A DNA stretch of 64,000 nt from Panacagrimonas sp041603235. GTDB lineage: Bacteria > Pseudomonadota > Gammaproteobacteria > Nevskiales > Nevskiaceae. Numbering within the stretch: position 1 is the first letter of the stretch; every line of letters begins with the position of its first letter. The stretch covers positions 124,001 through 188,000 of the forward strand of contig JBFIES010000007.1 of NCBI GenBank assembly GCA_041603235.1. The letters are read 5' to 3'. The notes under the pieces are model-generated. The model made no database searches and was not told where the DNA came from. It saw only the letters and a program-made list of their open reading frames with translations. Of this stretch, positions 45,432-54,891 are shown one piece after another. The position numbers were made by a program, and so were the translations under genes.

Positions 45432-45869
45432 CTAGCGCGTCACCATCATCTGAAATGACATATCCGCAGGCGTTCCATCGACCATGCTAAAACAGGCAAC
45501 GTAAACGCCGTTCGCTTCACCTGCACGATTTGCGGCCCCGCAAGCAACAGGTGCTGGCGAACCAAAGGCCAGGGTATGTGGCTGAATAAAGACCATATAG
45601 CCCTTGTTTGCCGGGATATTCGAGCAAGGCGCACGGAAAAGAACCTCGTACTGCCCTGTTGCGATTCGCTGCGATTCAATGGCGCGCCCAGAAACCGGCG
45701 TGCCATCGGAATTGACAGAAGCCGTGCACTGAACAGAGCCAAAGTTCAGCGGATGGGTCGTGCCTGCAGGTACATCAGAAGTGCTCGCACCCGTGTCATT
45801 CTGAGCGACAACGTTTCCAGCAAATGAAAAGCCAGCGGCGCATACGAAAGTGGCAATTAACTTCTTCAT
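45432..45869 (-). CDS. Small secreted protein of unknown function
   Basis: 145 residues from ATG 45869 (ggagag upstream). Sec signal peptide ending near FAGNVVAQ. The mature part has four cysteines (VQCTAS, APCSNI, VACGAA, VACFSM) and predicted strands, consistent with a small disulfide-bonded periplasmic or exported protein. Followed by its own terminator, so it is a single-gene unit. No family recognised. Confidence 0.75.
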   Translation of the reverse strand: MKKLIATFVCAAGFSFAGNVVAQNDTGASTSDVPAGTTHPLNFGSVQCTASVNSDGTPVSGRAIESQRIATGQYEVLFRAPCSNIPANKGYMVFIQPHTLAFGSPAPVACGAANRAGEANGVYVACFSMVDGTPADMSFQMMVTR

Positions 45870-46143
45870 GATTACTCTCCCAATACTTGAAGCAAGTAAG
45901 AAATCCTCCTCGTCGAGGACCCTATCTCCTGATAGGTTTTTCATCACGCTCGCACTTACTGCGATTCATGATCCTAAAAATATATTCTTCTGACATCGCC
46001 TGCTCAAGGGAGTCTTCAGGAAAAGTGCTGAAAAAGGTGACCTGTTTCTCAGCCCAACGCTCTATGACTCTAAATAGACCTCAAACCCGCGTAAGTATCA
46101 GCGTCTGTCATTGGGTCCGACGCCATTCGTCCATCTGTTGCAC

Positions 46144-46171
46144 AAAAAAGCGGAGCCCGAGGGCTCCGCTT
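46144..46171 (-). terminator. Rho-independent terminator
   Basis: On the minus strand, aagcggagcc / ggctccgctt stem with a 4-base loop followed by a run of T. It ends the secreted-protein gene at 46203 and is very similar to the terminator at 45331-45360. Confidence 0.85.
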
Positions 46172-46202
46172 CTTTGTCACTAACTGATGCATGATTACCA
46201 GA

Positions 46203-46667
46203 TCAGGGGACGCGCATCACGTTGGGGCCCGTCCACTGAATTCGCAGTGTGTTCGCGCCGGTATCTCCGTCATACAAGGCCCCCTGCAACCAGTTGTAAC
46301 GAAAGGACGCCGCACTGACGCTGCCCTTGTACTCACCGCTGCTGAAGTCGTGCGCACCCTGCAAGGTGATGTTTTCCGGCGCGCCGTCCGTATCCTGCAG
46401 AAAGAGGGTGGTCGTCTGCATCGCAGTGTTGTACGCAATCGTTCCAGCAGTCGTCAGCCGGCGCGTGGTGGCGTAGTAACCCACAAGATCACCACGCAGA
46501 AATACTCTGCCAGCAGCATGCTGCCAGGAGCCGCTTGTATCGTCATCAACATGGACGTTATCCAGCGAGTCCCTCACCAGATTGAATACCACCGCTCCTG
46601 CCCAGGTTTGTGTGCTGACGGCACAGATGGCAACGACAGCAAACATCTTGCTTATGGTCTTAAACAT
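46203..46667 (-). CDS. Small secreted protein of unknown function
   Basis: 154 residues from ATG 46667 (AAGGAG upstream). Signal peptide MFKTISKMFAVVAICAVSTQ ending near TWAG. The mature part has few charges and no cysteine, with alternating strand-like segments (RVFLRGDLVGYYATTRRLTT, TLFLQDTDGAPENITLQGAH in order). No family recognised. It has its own terminator. Confidence 0.72.
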   Translation of the reverse strand: MFKTISKMFAVVAICAVSTQTWAGAVVFNLVRDSLDNVHVDDDTSGSWQHAAGRVFLRGDLVGYYATTRRLTTAGTIAYNTAMQTTTLFLQDTDGAPENITLQGAHDFSSGEYKGSVSAASFRYNWLQGALYDGDTGANTLRIQWTGPNVMRVP

Positions 46668-47002
46668 TTCCCCGCTCCTTGTATCCATTGCAATATTGCG
46701 TGAGGCGCTGATTGATTCAGCGCTGGGGTTATTATCGGAACATTCGGGTCGAAAATCTCGCGACAAGGGCCTTGATATGTGACCTCCTTCACCTGGGACC
46801 GCACTATTTTCTTCCGGACTGGATGATGTGTGACTCCGAGCACATTAAATGCTGGCCAGTGCGGTATTGCACTCCACGATAGCCGGGCATGTACTTGCCA
46901 AACTCGAGGCGTCGAGTAACGTGCCATCATCAGCGCATTCCCACCCAACTGAGCTGATTCTGCACCTGACAGACGGGCTCGTCCGTTGACACCGAGAGCA
47001 CC
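46668..47002. other. Intergenic region between divergent genes
   Basis: 335 bp between a minus-strand secreted-protein gene and the plus-strand glutathione peroxidase. The long minus-strand frame across this stretch has no support. Promoters of both genes must lie here. Confidence 0.4.
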
Positions 47003-47545
47003 ATGGCACGCTACATACTCATTTTGATGCTTGTGCTGAGCTTCAAGGCGAATGCCGAAGCTTTGAACTGCGATAAAAGCGATATCAATGTCGACCTCAC
47101 CCGACTGCTGGGCCGCTCCGAAAACATCTGCGATCAATACGGCGGAAAGGTGCTCTTGGTGGTCAATGTCGCCAGTCATTGTGGCTACACACCCCAGTAC
47201 GAAGGTCTGGAAGCCTTGTATCGCAAGCATCACAAAGATGGCCTGGTCATTCTGGGCTTTCCTTCGGGCGATTTCGGTGGGCAGGAATTTGATGATGCCG
47301 AGAAAATTCAGAAATTCTGCAAGCTGAACTTCGGCGTCAGCTTTCCGATGTTTTCCAGAACATCGGTACGCGGACCCTCGGCAAATCCCCTGTTCAAACA
47401 GCTGGCCGAGAAAACCGGAAACGCCCCCAGCTGGAATTTCAACAAGTACCTGATCGACCGTAGTGGAAAAGCAGTGATGCACTTTCCCAGCGACATCTCG
47501 CCAGAGAGCCCATCTTTGCAGGCTGCGCTCAAAGAGTTGTTGTGA
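47003..47545 (+). CDS. Exported glutathione peroxidase-like protein
   Basis: 180 residues. A short signal peptide (about 1-18, ending KANA) precedes the peroxidase fold. The peroxidatic cysteine is C60 in VNVASHCGYTPQYEGLEALY; conserved FPSGDFGGQE and WNFNKYLIDR carry the Gln and Trp of the catalytic set. It reduces hydroperoxides using glutathione or thioredoxin-like donors. Periplasmic export is unusual for this family. It is followed 35 bp later by a cyclase-family gene. Confidence 0.9.
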   Translation: MARYILILMLVLSFKANAEALNCDKSDINVDLTRLLGRSENICDQYGGKVLLVVNVASHCGYTPQYEGLEALYRKHHKDGLVILGFPSGDFGGQEFDDAEKIQKFCKLNFGVSFPMFSRTSVRGPSANPLFKQLAEKTGNAPSWNFNKYLIDRSGKAVMHFPSDISPESPSLQAALKELL

Positions 47546-47580
47546 GGTTCTTTTGGCATTAAGTAACCAAGGAGAAAAAG

Positions 47581-48552
47581 ATGACTGGATTACTGATCCC
47601 TCGCTTGCGCGCATCTGTTGTCAGCGGTCTGCTGATGCTGTGCTGTACGGGAACGGCGATGGGCGATTCCAATCCCTGCCCGGTCAAGGAATCAAAGTTT
47701 GGGCCCGATGATCAGGTCGGCAATCTCAATCTCCTGACATCCGCAAAAACGCTAGAAGCAGCGAAGCTGATCAAGACCGGAAAGACCTATCGTCTGGGAA
47801 TTGAAACCAACAGCGACACGCCCGCTTATGCGCCGCGATTTTTCTCCATCACTATCTTGCAACCGGGGCAGACTGGCGGTACGACCGTTGGCCCTACCAA
47901 GACCACCTACAACGACGACATCATCACGGGCTGGGCAGGCATCGGATCTCAGATCGACGGCCTGGGTCATGTCGGTATCGACGGCGCCTATTACAACTGC
48001 CATCAGGCTGCGGACTTTGCCAAGACAGATGGCCTGACCCGACTCGGGATCGAAAACGTTCCCGCCGTCGCCACACGCGGTATTGTTCTGGATATGGCCG
48101 GCTATCTCGGTGTCGACATCGTCAAGGAGGGCACCGCATTTAATCGCGCCGAGATTGAAGGTGCCATGAAGCGTCAGGGGCTGGAATCCATCGGCTCCGG
48201 TGACGTCGTGCTTTTCCATACAGGCTGGAACCAGCTCATTGGCAAGGAAGACAAGCGTTATGCGTCCGTTGAGCCTGGCCTTGGTGTCGAGGGAGCGAAG
48301 TACCTGGCTTCTCTCGACGTTGCCATGGTCGGCGCGGACAGTTGGGCGGTAGAAGTGATCCCGTTTGAAGAAGGCGCCGGTGTGTTTGAAGTCCATCAGA
48401 TTCTGCTGGCCCAGAACGGAATTCATCTGCTCGAAAACATGAACACCCGCGAACTCGTCGAGGACGAAGCCTGGGAATTTTTCTTCACACTGGGCGCCGC
48501 GCGGATCACCGGTGCGGTCCAGTCCATCATCAATCCAGTGGCCATTCGCTAG
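47581..48552 (+). CDS. Exported cyclase-family (kynurenine formamidase-like) hydrolase
   Basis: 323 residues with a signal peptide ending near residue 28 (GTAMG). The core GSQIDGLGHVGIDGAYYNC resembles the metal-binding motif of the cyclase/KynB family (H-x-G-T-H-x-D type), though the canonical H-x-x-x-H-x-D is altered. These enzymes hydrolyse amides or lactones with zinc or manganese. AAGGAG precedes the ATG. It is probably co-transcribed with the glutathione peroxidase and the following DUF2834 gene. Confidence 0.85.
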   Translation: MTGLLIPRLRASVVSGLLMLCCTGTAMGDSNPCPVKESKFGPDDQVGNLNLLTSAKTLEAAKLIKTGKTYRLGIETNSDTPAYAPRFFSITILQPGQTGGTTVGPTKTTYNDDIITGWAGIGSQIDGLGHVGIDGAYYNCHQAADFAKTDGLTRLGIENVPAVATRGIVLDMAGYLGVDIVKEGTAFNRAEIEGAMKRQGLESIGSGDVVLFHTGWNQLIGKEDKRYASVEPGLGVEGAKYLASLDVAMVGADSWAVEVIPFEEGAGVFEVHQILLAQNGIHLLENMNTRELVEDEAWEFFFTLGAARITGAVQSIINPVAIR

Positions 48553-48589
48553 GACGCGGCGGGCATCTCAGCGTCCCCGGGGCATCCTC

Positions 48590-48913
48590 ATGAATCTCTA
48601 TAAAGCCGGCCTGATTGCCGTCATCGTCATTTTCACTGCGGCGTTCATGATCATGATCGTGCCGCCCTTGCTGGAATCAGGCGACCTGATCGGTGCCTTC
48701 GCTGCGGGTTTCGTCAATCCCTATTCGTCGGGATACGCACTCGATGTCATCCTGTGCTGGTTCGTGTTGGCACTCTGGGTAATCAAGGAGGCGAGAGACG
48801 ACGGCGTCCGGCACGGGTGGATCGCGTTGCTGCTCGGCGTCGTCCCGGGGGTTGCTGTCGGCTTTGCACTGTATCTATTGATACGCCAGCAGAAGCTCAC
48901 GCCGGCAGCTTGA
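48590..48913 (+). CDS. DUF2834-like small membrane protein
   Basis: 107 residues with three membrane segments (residues about 5-25, 50-67 and 77-97) and a conserved-looking ALDVILCWFVLALWVIKEARDDG. This matches DUF2834. Function unknown. It starts 37 bp after the cyclase stop and converges with an iron-containing alcohol dehydrogenase. Confidence 0.75.
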   Translation: MNLYKAGLIAVIVIFTAAFMIMIVPPLLESGDLIGAFAAGFVNPYSSGYALDVILCWFVLALWVIKEARDDGVRHGWIALLLGVVPGVAVGFALYLLIRQQKLTPAA

Positions 48914-48944
48914 GCGTCCATCAACGTGGCGTGCTCGCGAATGC

Positions 48945-50171
48945 CTACACCAGCATCTGCGACACCACGCGCTCACAGCTGCTCTGGCGCATGTAACGCG
49001 GAACCGCGTAGGTAAACCGGGCCTCCGCCCGCGCGGCCTTGGCAATGCGTGGAATGTCTTCCTTTCTGAGCGCGTCCAGCTTTTCAGGAATCTGGAACGT
49101 TCGATTCAGCTCGCGAATGCGGGCGATAAAGAGCCGGGCGCGTTCCTCCACTGACATCTGCTCATCACCAGTGCCGCATTCACGTGCCAGACGCGCAAGG
49201 CGTTTCGCGCACTTGGGCAATGAATAATCGAGCACATAGGGCATCACGATGGCATTGGCCCGTCCATGAGGCACGTGATAAAGCGCGCCGAAATTGTGCG
49301 CGATCCCATGTACGTATCCAACCCCCGCCTGCGTAAATGCCTTGCCCGCGAGATGAGAGGCACGCGCCATCGCCTGACGTGCTTCAAGATTGCTGCCGTC
49401 CGCTACTGCTGTTTCGAGATAGGCGAGTATCAGGCGCACCGCCTCCAGGGCGAGTACGTTGGTTCGTCGCATCGCATTCTGGGAGATGAACGCTTCCACT
49501 GCGTGGGTCAGCGCATCCATGCCCGTCGCTGCGGTTGTGTCGGGTGGCACGCCCAGCATCAATGATCCATCCAGCGCAGCGGCGCGCGGCATCAGGCGCG
49601 GGTCCATCAGCGGCAGCTTGCGCTGCCCTTCCACGTCGGTCACCACGGCGGCAATGGTGACTTCCGAGCCGGTGCCCGCGGTGGTCGGAATCGCGTAAAG
49701 CGGAAGCATGCCGCGCGTAATACGAAACATGCCCGCCATCTTCAGGATGGACTTGTTATTGCGACCACGCGCCGCCACAACCTTGGCCGCATCAATACAG
49801 GAACCACCCCCCAAAGTCAGCACGGCGTCGCAGTGGTTTTCCTTGAGTACACTGACTGCTGCCTCGATGCTCTCGACGGTCGGGTCAGGCCTGACCTCGT
49901 CATGGATCGTGACCTTCACCCCGCCCGCTTCCAATTCGCGCACCAAAGGATCAATCAGCCCGGTGCGAACCGGTGTCTTGCTCGTCACCAGCAAGACAGA
50001 CTTGTGGCCCTTCTTGATCAGATAACGGCAGAGTTGGATCGATGGTGCCTCTCCCTCGAACACCTTTGGCCATCGAAACGGCATCACGGCCGCGCCGGCC
50101 TTAAGCCCCTTCATCGAAATACCGTGAACGTAGGGCTCCAGACGGTTCTGAAGGAAAGTGCGAACAGGCAT
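48945..50171 (-). CDS. Iron-containing alcohol dehydrogenase
   Basis: 408 residues. Rossmann-like N-terminal part with VLTLGGGSCIDAAK and a helical C-terminal part carrying the metal ligands: D and H in GMDALTHAVEAF, H in VHGIAHNFGALYH and H in VPHGRANAI. It oxidises primary alcohols or reduces aldehydes with NAD(P). The first 30 residues extend beyond most members. GAGGAG precedes the ATG. It is in a minus-strand run with an old-yellow-enzyme reductase, 145 bp upstream. Confidence 0.92.
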   Translation of the reverse strand: MPVRTFLQNRLEPYVHGISMKGLKAGAAVMPFRWPKVFEGEAPSIQLCRYLIKKGHKSVLLVTSKTPVRTGLIDPLVRELEAGGVKVTIHDEVRPDPTVESIEAAVSVLKENHCDAVLTLGGGSCIDAAKVVAARGRNNKSILKMAGMFRITRGMLPLYAIPTTAGTGSEVTIAAVVTDVEGQRKLPLMDPRLMPRAAALDGSLMLGVPPDTTAATGMDALTHAVEAFISQNAMRRTNVLALEAVRLILAYLETAVADGSNLEARQAMARASHLAGKAFTQAGVGYVHGIAHNFGALYHVPHGRANAIVMPYVLDYSLPKCAKRLARLARECGTGDEQMSVEERARLFIARIRELNRTFQIPEKLDALRKEDIPRIAKAARAEARFTYAVPRYMRQSSCERVVSQMLV

Positions 50172-50316
50172 GGCGAACTCCTCTAACGGCGACTGAGACG
50201 AGCATCAAAGCCGCTTAGGCCGGTTTCCCGACTTTTCAGCGGCGCATTACTGTGGGCAGGCAATCTCGAGCATTGTCTTATGAATCCAGAAGGAACGTGA
50301 CAGGCCACCCATGGCG

Positions 50317-51555
50317 TCAGGCCGTGGCACGAAGTTTCTTGGTTTTTCGAATGCCCGACGCGCTGTCGACCAGGCTGCACAGGAAGGCCCACAAGCCGGA
50401 CTCGCGGGGTTTGGGTTCACGCCCCTTGCCGATACGTCGCAGCTGTCGGGTATACCAGGTCACTTCCATGATCGCCATGCGATCCACCGGTGCGATACCA
50501 GTCTTGATCGGCCGGACCCGCTGCTGCGGATCCTGACCATTGAGCAGCCGCATGGAAACATCCGGCTCTATCGCCAGCAGTCGCGCAATTCCACACAGAT
50601 CCAGAGCACCGGAAGCCAGGGCTTCCTGCATGCCGGCGTGCGTCCGGAACCCTCCGGTGACCATCAACGGTGTGTTGGGAATGCGGCTGCGAACTTTCTC
50701 CGCGAACTCCAGAAAATAGGCTTCGCGTTTGCGCGTGGAGGCCTTGACGCCGGTCATGGCCGGCGCCTCATAAGTGCCGCCTGATATTTCAATCAGATCG
50801 ATCCCGGCTTCTGATAGGGCCTGCATGACATCCAGCGACTCTTCTTCGGTGAAACCGCCGCGCTGGAAGTCCGCCGAATTCAGTTTGATGCCGATCGAAA
50901 AATCAGCAGATGTTGCATCCCGCATGACCCCCAGCACGCGCATGACAAAAGCACGCCGCTTTTCGCTGCTGCCGCCCCACTGATCCTCACGCAGGTTGGT
51001 CAGGGGTGACAGAAACTGACTGACCAGATACCCGTGCGCGCCATGAATCTGCACGCCATCAAAGCCTGCTTTCTGAGCGATTTTCGCCGCCCGCGCAAAG
51101 CGCGCAATGATGTCTTCAATCTCATCTGACGTCAGTTCGCGCGGAGCAGCAAAGAATGGGCGCATCGCCTCGCTGAAAGGGACTGCCGAGGGCGCCACGT
51201 TCTGCTTGTTCAGCCCTTTGGGTGACTGCCGACCCGGGTGATTGATCTGCATCCAGATCTGCGAGCCCTGTGCCTTTGCCGCTGAGGCCCACTGAGTCAG
51301 CAGAGCGAGATCTCGCTCATCTTCCAGGACCACGTTGCCCGGTTCGCCCAGCGCACGTCGGTCAATCATGACATTGCCGGTGATGATCAGGCCGGTGCCG
51401 CCTTCGCCCCATCGTTGATAAAGCCGCACCAGTTCAGGTGTGACCTGATTGCCCATGGTGCCCATAGCCTCGCTCATGGCGGATTTCGCAATGCGATTGG
51501 GCAAGGTAGTGCCATTCGGCAACTTGAGTGATTCGGTCAATTTAGCGGCGGACAT
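50317..51555 (-). CDS. Old-yellow-enzyme family NADH:flavin oxidoreductase
   Basis: 412 residues. FMN-binding TIM barrel with LPNRIAKSAMSEAM near the N-terminus and DGVQIHGAHGYLVSQFLSP and NLREDQWGGS. It reduces alkenes conjugated to carbonyls or nitro groups. There is no Fe-S or second flavin domain as in 2,4-dienoyl-CoA reductase, so it is the single-domain type, with a C-terminal extension of about 45 residues (RESGLWAFLCSLVDSASGIR) of unknown role. It may act with the adjacent iron-containing dehydrogenase. Confidence 0.9.
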   Translation of the reverse strand: MSAAKLTESLKLPNGTTLPNRIAKSAMSEAMGTMGNQVTPELVRLYQRWGEGGTGLIITGNVMIDRRALGEPGNVVLEDERDLALLTQWASAAKAQGSQIWMQINHPGRQSPKGLNKQNVAPSAVPFSEAMRPFFAAPRELTSDEIEDIIARFARAAKIAQKAGFDGVQIHGAHGYLVSQFLSPLTNLREDQWGGSSEKRRAFVMRVLGVMRDATSADFSIGIKLNSADFQRGGFTEEESLDVMQALSEAGIDLIEISGGTYEAPAMTGVKASTRKREAYFLEFAEKVRSRIPNTPLMVTGGFRTHAGMQEALASGALDLCGIARLLAIEPDVSMRLLNGQDPQQRVRPIKTGIAPVDRMAIMEVTWYTRQLRRIGKGREPKPRESGLWAFLCSLVDSASGIRKTKKLRATA

Positions 51556-51705
51556 CCATCATCCTTGCGTTGGAAGTATGTAGAAAGGACCTGGCCACAA
51601 TATCGTTCTGGCCAGTGAAATCAGTCGCCGAAGCGCCTGCGCGGAATCATACGCACTCAGATTCCCTGAGCATTTGGGTAGGACAACAGCCAGAGCCAGC
51701 AAACG

Positions 51706-52059
51706 CTAGACCAGTTCTCCCGCCGACAGTAGCTTGCCCAACTCCTGCGCGCCCCCAATGAGCTGACCTTTGTGGAAGACCATTGGGAACGTGGGCCAAC
51801 CTGTCCACATCTTCAGTGCATTGCGCCTGCGCCAAGCCTTGAGGTAACTGCCGTACTCGAGGTAGTGATAGGCCATTCCCGCATCATCGAGCAGTTTTCG
51901 CGCTTTCTTGGGCATGGGGTTCTGCGCCATGCCAACGACAACAATGTCGTGCGCATCCACCGCGGCCGAGACTTCTTCGACGATATCGCGGTGATTGGAT
52001 GACACAAATTCTCGAATGGCAGGATGCAGCCGCGATTCTTCTAGGATGATACGGGGCAT
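51706..52059 (-). CDS. Glutaredoxin-fold protein lacking cysteine
   Basis: 117 residues from ATG 52059. The fold is glutaredoxin-like: VVVGMAQNPMPKKARKLL takes the position of strand-CPYC-helix, WPTFPMVFHKGQLIGGAQEL contains the cis-proline and the glutathione-binding GG. The active-site cysteines are replaced by asparagine and methionine-proline, and the whole protein has no cysteine. It therefore cannot do thiol redox chemistry but might still bind glutathione or an Fe-S cluster partner. In a run with the S4 and old-yellow-enzyme genes. Confidence 0.8.
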   Translation of the reverse strand: MPRIILEESRLHPAIREFVSSNHRDIVEEVSAAVDAHDIVVVGMAQNPMPKKARKLLDDAGMAYHYLEYGSYLKAWRRRNALKMWTGWPTFPMVFHKGQLIGGAQELGKLLSAGELV

Positions 52060-52189
52060 GTGAATGTCCGGCGGGAGATGAGACGTGCAGTATCTGCGCC
52101 TGCTCGGGGGCAAAACAATGTCGCGGCGGACGCAGCGAATTGGCGGCTCATCGCAAGAGTCCGCGCCCGCCTACTGCCTAGCCGCAATT

Positions 52190-52411
52190 TCAGGACTCAG
52201 CGACGATCCGAATTTCCTCAGGCCCACAGCGCACGACCTGCCCGGCTCTGATCTTGGCTGTCTTACGCGACTCGATCAGGCCATCGACCTGCACCTGCCC
52301 CTCGGCCACCAGACGCTTGCCGGCCCCTCCGCTGTCGCAGACGCCCGCTAGTTTGAGCAACTGATTCAGCTCAATGTACTCGCCGCGAAGAGGAAACTCA
52401 GTCTTGCTCAT
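52190..52411 (-). CDS. S4-domain RNA-binding protein, YbcJ-like
   Basis: 73 residues, almost entirely one S4 domain: YIELNQLLKLAGVCDSGGAGKRLVAEG, QVQVDGLIES, TAKIRAGQVV. Length and spacing fit the YbcJ group, which is thought to bind structured RNA such as rRNA. ATG 52411 gives the family start; the longer frame to 52510 is unlikely. It is 117 bp from an MFS gene on the same strand. Confidence 0.9.
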   Translation of the reverse strand: MSKTEFPLRGEYIELNQLLKLAGVCDSGGAGKRLVAEGQVQVDGLIESRKTAKIRAGQVVRCGPEEIRIVAES

Positions 52412-52528
52412 TTCAAAGGTCTGCAAAGATTTGCCATTAGGAAAATGCGATCTTACGCCCGCAACGTTTGCTGATGCGGACCCGTTTTCACGGGAGCCTC
52501 CTGCAAACACCGCAACGACGATCCTGAG

Positions 52529-53719
52529 TTAGGCGGATGATGCGACCCTGCCCAGCAACGACCGGGCGAATGCAGCGCCGATCACCATGATGACAGGGCC
52601 GGATATCCAGAACACGATGGCAATACCCAGCGTATCCACCACCGAGGCTGCGGCCAGAATACCTACGGACTGGCCCAGAAAGATGCAGGCGCCGAATAAA
52701 GCGGTGGCCGTGCCGCGAACCTTGGGCGCCATCTGTGTCGCATGCGTCTGCAAGGTCGCATGAAGCATGGTGAAGCCCAGTCCGCCTAACAGACAGGCTG
52801 GCATGGCCCAATACCATGATGGCAGCAGCACCAGTGCAAGAAGGCTGACACCCATCAGACTCGCACCGCCCAGACTCAGACCTCGTTCGCCCAGCCAAGC
52901 GACCATCCAACGCGCCTGACTGGCATATATCAATCCGCCTAATGAAAACAGCGCGGTGACCGCCGCCGCATGCTTGAGGCTCAGATCAAACCGCTCATGC
53001 AGGAAGGCTGGGATGAACGTCATGCCGGCAAATGCAAAAGCACCTTCAATCGCTGTAATCAACAATATCCAGCGCGCCCATTTCTGCGACAGCACCCGCC
53101 GCACCTTGGCCGAATAAGTTTGGCTCTCATGATCCAGGGCAACCGGGTCCCGGCGGCTTCGCCCCATGACAACCATCAGGGCGCCGATCAGTGTGAATGC
53201 CGCGGCTACCAGAATAAATGCCCACCGCCAGCCGGCACTATCAGCCAGAGCGCCTGCCATCCATTGCCCGAAGGAGATGCCCAGCAAGGTTGCCACCATG
53301 ACGTGCCCGAGTACTTCCTGTCGCCGCTCGTAGCTGACCGAATCCCCGACCCAGGCCAGCGTCAGCGGGATGATGCCGCCCGCGGTCGCACCTGAGAGAG
53401 TGCGCGCCGCAACCAGCGACTCCCAGTTTCCCGACCAGGCGGCCAGAGCATTGCCGAGCACACAGGCGACCACCGCACAGGCGATCACGCGAAACTTTCC
53501 GAAACGGTCTCCCAGCGGCCCAAAAAGCAACTGGAAAAACCCGTATGCGACCGCGAAGGAAGAAACCGTTAGTGCTGCATCACCGGTACTGATATCAAAA
53601 CTTTGGGAAAACGCGGGCAGCAGCGGATCGCACAGACGCATGGACGCCATGCTCACAAACGCCGCTGCGCACAGCACCAGCAGGCCCGCACGGTCGAATG
53701 TCTCAGCAGCAGCCTTCAT
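52529..53719 (-). CDS. MFS transporter
   Basis: 396 residues with twelve membrane segments and the loop 2-3 motif GPLGDRFGKFRVI, typical of drug/H+ antiporters. It exports or imports a small molecule across the inner membrane; the substrate is unknown. It opens a minus-strand run that includes the S4 and glutaredoxin-like genes. Confidence 0.92.
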   Translation of the reverse strand: MKAAAETFDRAGLLVLCAAAFVSMASMRLCDPLLPAFSQSFDISTGDAALTVSSFAVAYGFFQLLFGPLGDRFGKFRVIACAVVACVLGNALAAWSGNWESLVAARTLSGATAGGIIPLTLAWVGDSVSYERRQEVLGHVMVATLLGISFGQWMAGALADSAGWRWAFILVAAAFTLIGALMVVMGRSRRDPVALDHESQTYSAKVRRVLSQKWARWILLITAIEGAFAFAGMTFIPAFLHERFDLSLKHAAAVTALFSLGGLIYASQARWMVAWLGERGLSLGGASLMGVSLLALVLLPSWYWAMPACLLGGLGFTMLHATLQTHATQMAPKVRGTATALFGACIFLGQSVGILAAASVVDTLGIAIVFWISGPVIMVIGAAFARSLLGRVASSA

Positions 53720-53843
53720 AAGGATGATCGGAAACAGATTGGAGTAGACAGGGCGTCAGCAGCGCTTTGGTTCACGTCTTTGAATTGCCCTGCAGCAGGC
53801 AATTCTATACAGAGCCGGCGGATGAACGAATCCGATTCCAGGC

Positions 53844-54647
53844 TCAGCGCGCCAGTTCTTTTTCCTGAATGATCAGTGCCGCAATTTCCTCGATCGAACG
53901 TGAAGCGGAACTCACAAAGGGAATGTTGTTGCGCTGGAACAGGCGCTCACTTTCCCGGATCTCGTAAGAGCACTGCTCGAGCGAGGCGTACTTTGAGTCC
54001 GCCCGCCGCTCGCTGCGAATCTGGTGCAGTTTCTCGGCATCCGAGGTCAGGCCAAAACACAGGCTCTCGAATCCCTTCAAGGACTTGGGCAGGCGGCCCT
54101 GTTCCAGGTCATCTTCCGTGATCGGAAAATTGCAGGCAAAAATGCCGTGCTGAAGTGCCAGATAAAGCGTCGTCGGCGTCTTACCGCAACGCGAAGGGGC
54201 AATCAGAATCACCTGCGCATTGGCCATGTCGCGCGTCGACTGCCCGTCATCATGTTCCATCGCAAAATTCATGGCTTCGATGCGGGCATCGTAGCGACGT
54301 GAGTCGGCAACGCCGTGTGCCCTGCCCTGCGCATGCGTCGAGGTCTGGTTCAGTTCCGCCTCGATGGTGTGAATATAGGTATCAAACAGATCAATGAAGA
54401 GCCCCTTGCAGGTGCGCAGCACGGCGCGCACTTCCTCGTTCACCGTGGTGGAGAATATGAGCGGCCGCGGGCCAGATACGGCCAGAAAATCAATGTACTG
54501 AACCGTGTTCTGCGCCTTTTCAACCGTATTGATGAAAGGCAGCGTGCTCTTCTTGAATTCGATTCCGTCGAACTGGGTGAGCAACGTGGTTCCCAGCGTT
54601 TCGGCTGTGATACCAGTGCCATCAGATACGAAATAGACGGTTTGCAT
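53844..54647 (-). CDS. ppsR: PEP synthase regulatory protein (kinase/pyrophosphorylase)
   Basis: 267 residues. Bifunctional DUF299 enzyme that inactivates PEP synthase by ADP-dependent phosphorylation and reactivates it with phosphate. The N-terminus VYFVSDGTGITAETLG and the P-loop-like APSRCGKTPTT (150-160) are diagnostic. Length is normal. ATG 54647 is the family start; no strong ribosome-binding site precedes it. It is divergent from ppsA, its target, with a small secreted-protein gene between them. Confidence 0.95.
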   Translation of the reverse strand: MQTVYFVSDGTGITAETLGTTLLTQFDGIEFKKSTLPFINTVEKAQNTVQYIDFLAVSGPRPLIFSTTVNEEVRAVLRTCKGLFIDLFDTYIHTIEAELNQTSTHAQGRAHGVADSRRYDARIEAMNFAMEHDDGQSTRDMANAQVILIAPSRCGKTPTTLYLALQHGIFACNFPITEDDLEQGRLPKSLKGFESLCFGLTSDAEKLHQIRSERRADSKYASLEQCSYEIRESERLFQRNNIPFVSSASRSIEEIAALIIQEKELAR

Positions 54648-54891
54648 GAAGGTAATCCAGTTCGAGAATCCGGACAGTGTCATGCCAAAGCCTCACAGGT
54701 GCCAAGCCTGGATACTGTCGACCCGGTCACGCCGCAGGCCTTGCATTCATGTTCAGGCGAGACTTTTGTCACTAAACAGGGCAAACCGCTCTTGCTTTGC
54801 GAACCGCGAAATCGGACAAATGAAGATGGTCCCGCCGCAGGCGGTCACCGTTGCGATCCCGTTCGCGATTCACGACAAGGAGCCATACCAA

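Noticed and set aside
46652..47614. 320-codon minus-strand frame
   Set aside because: It runs antisense to the glutathione peroxidase gene, whose catalytic motifs are clear, and its translation has no recognisable domain.
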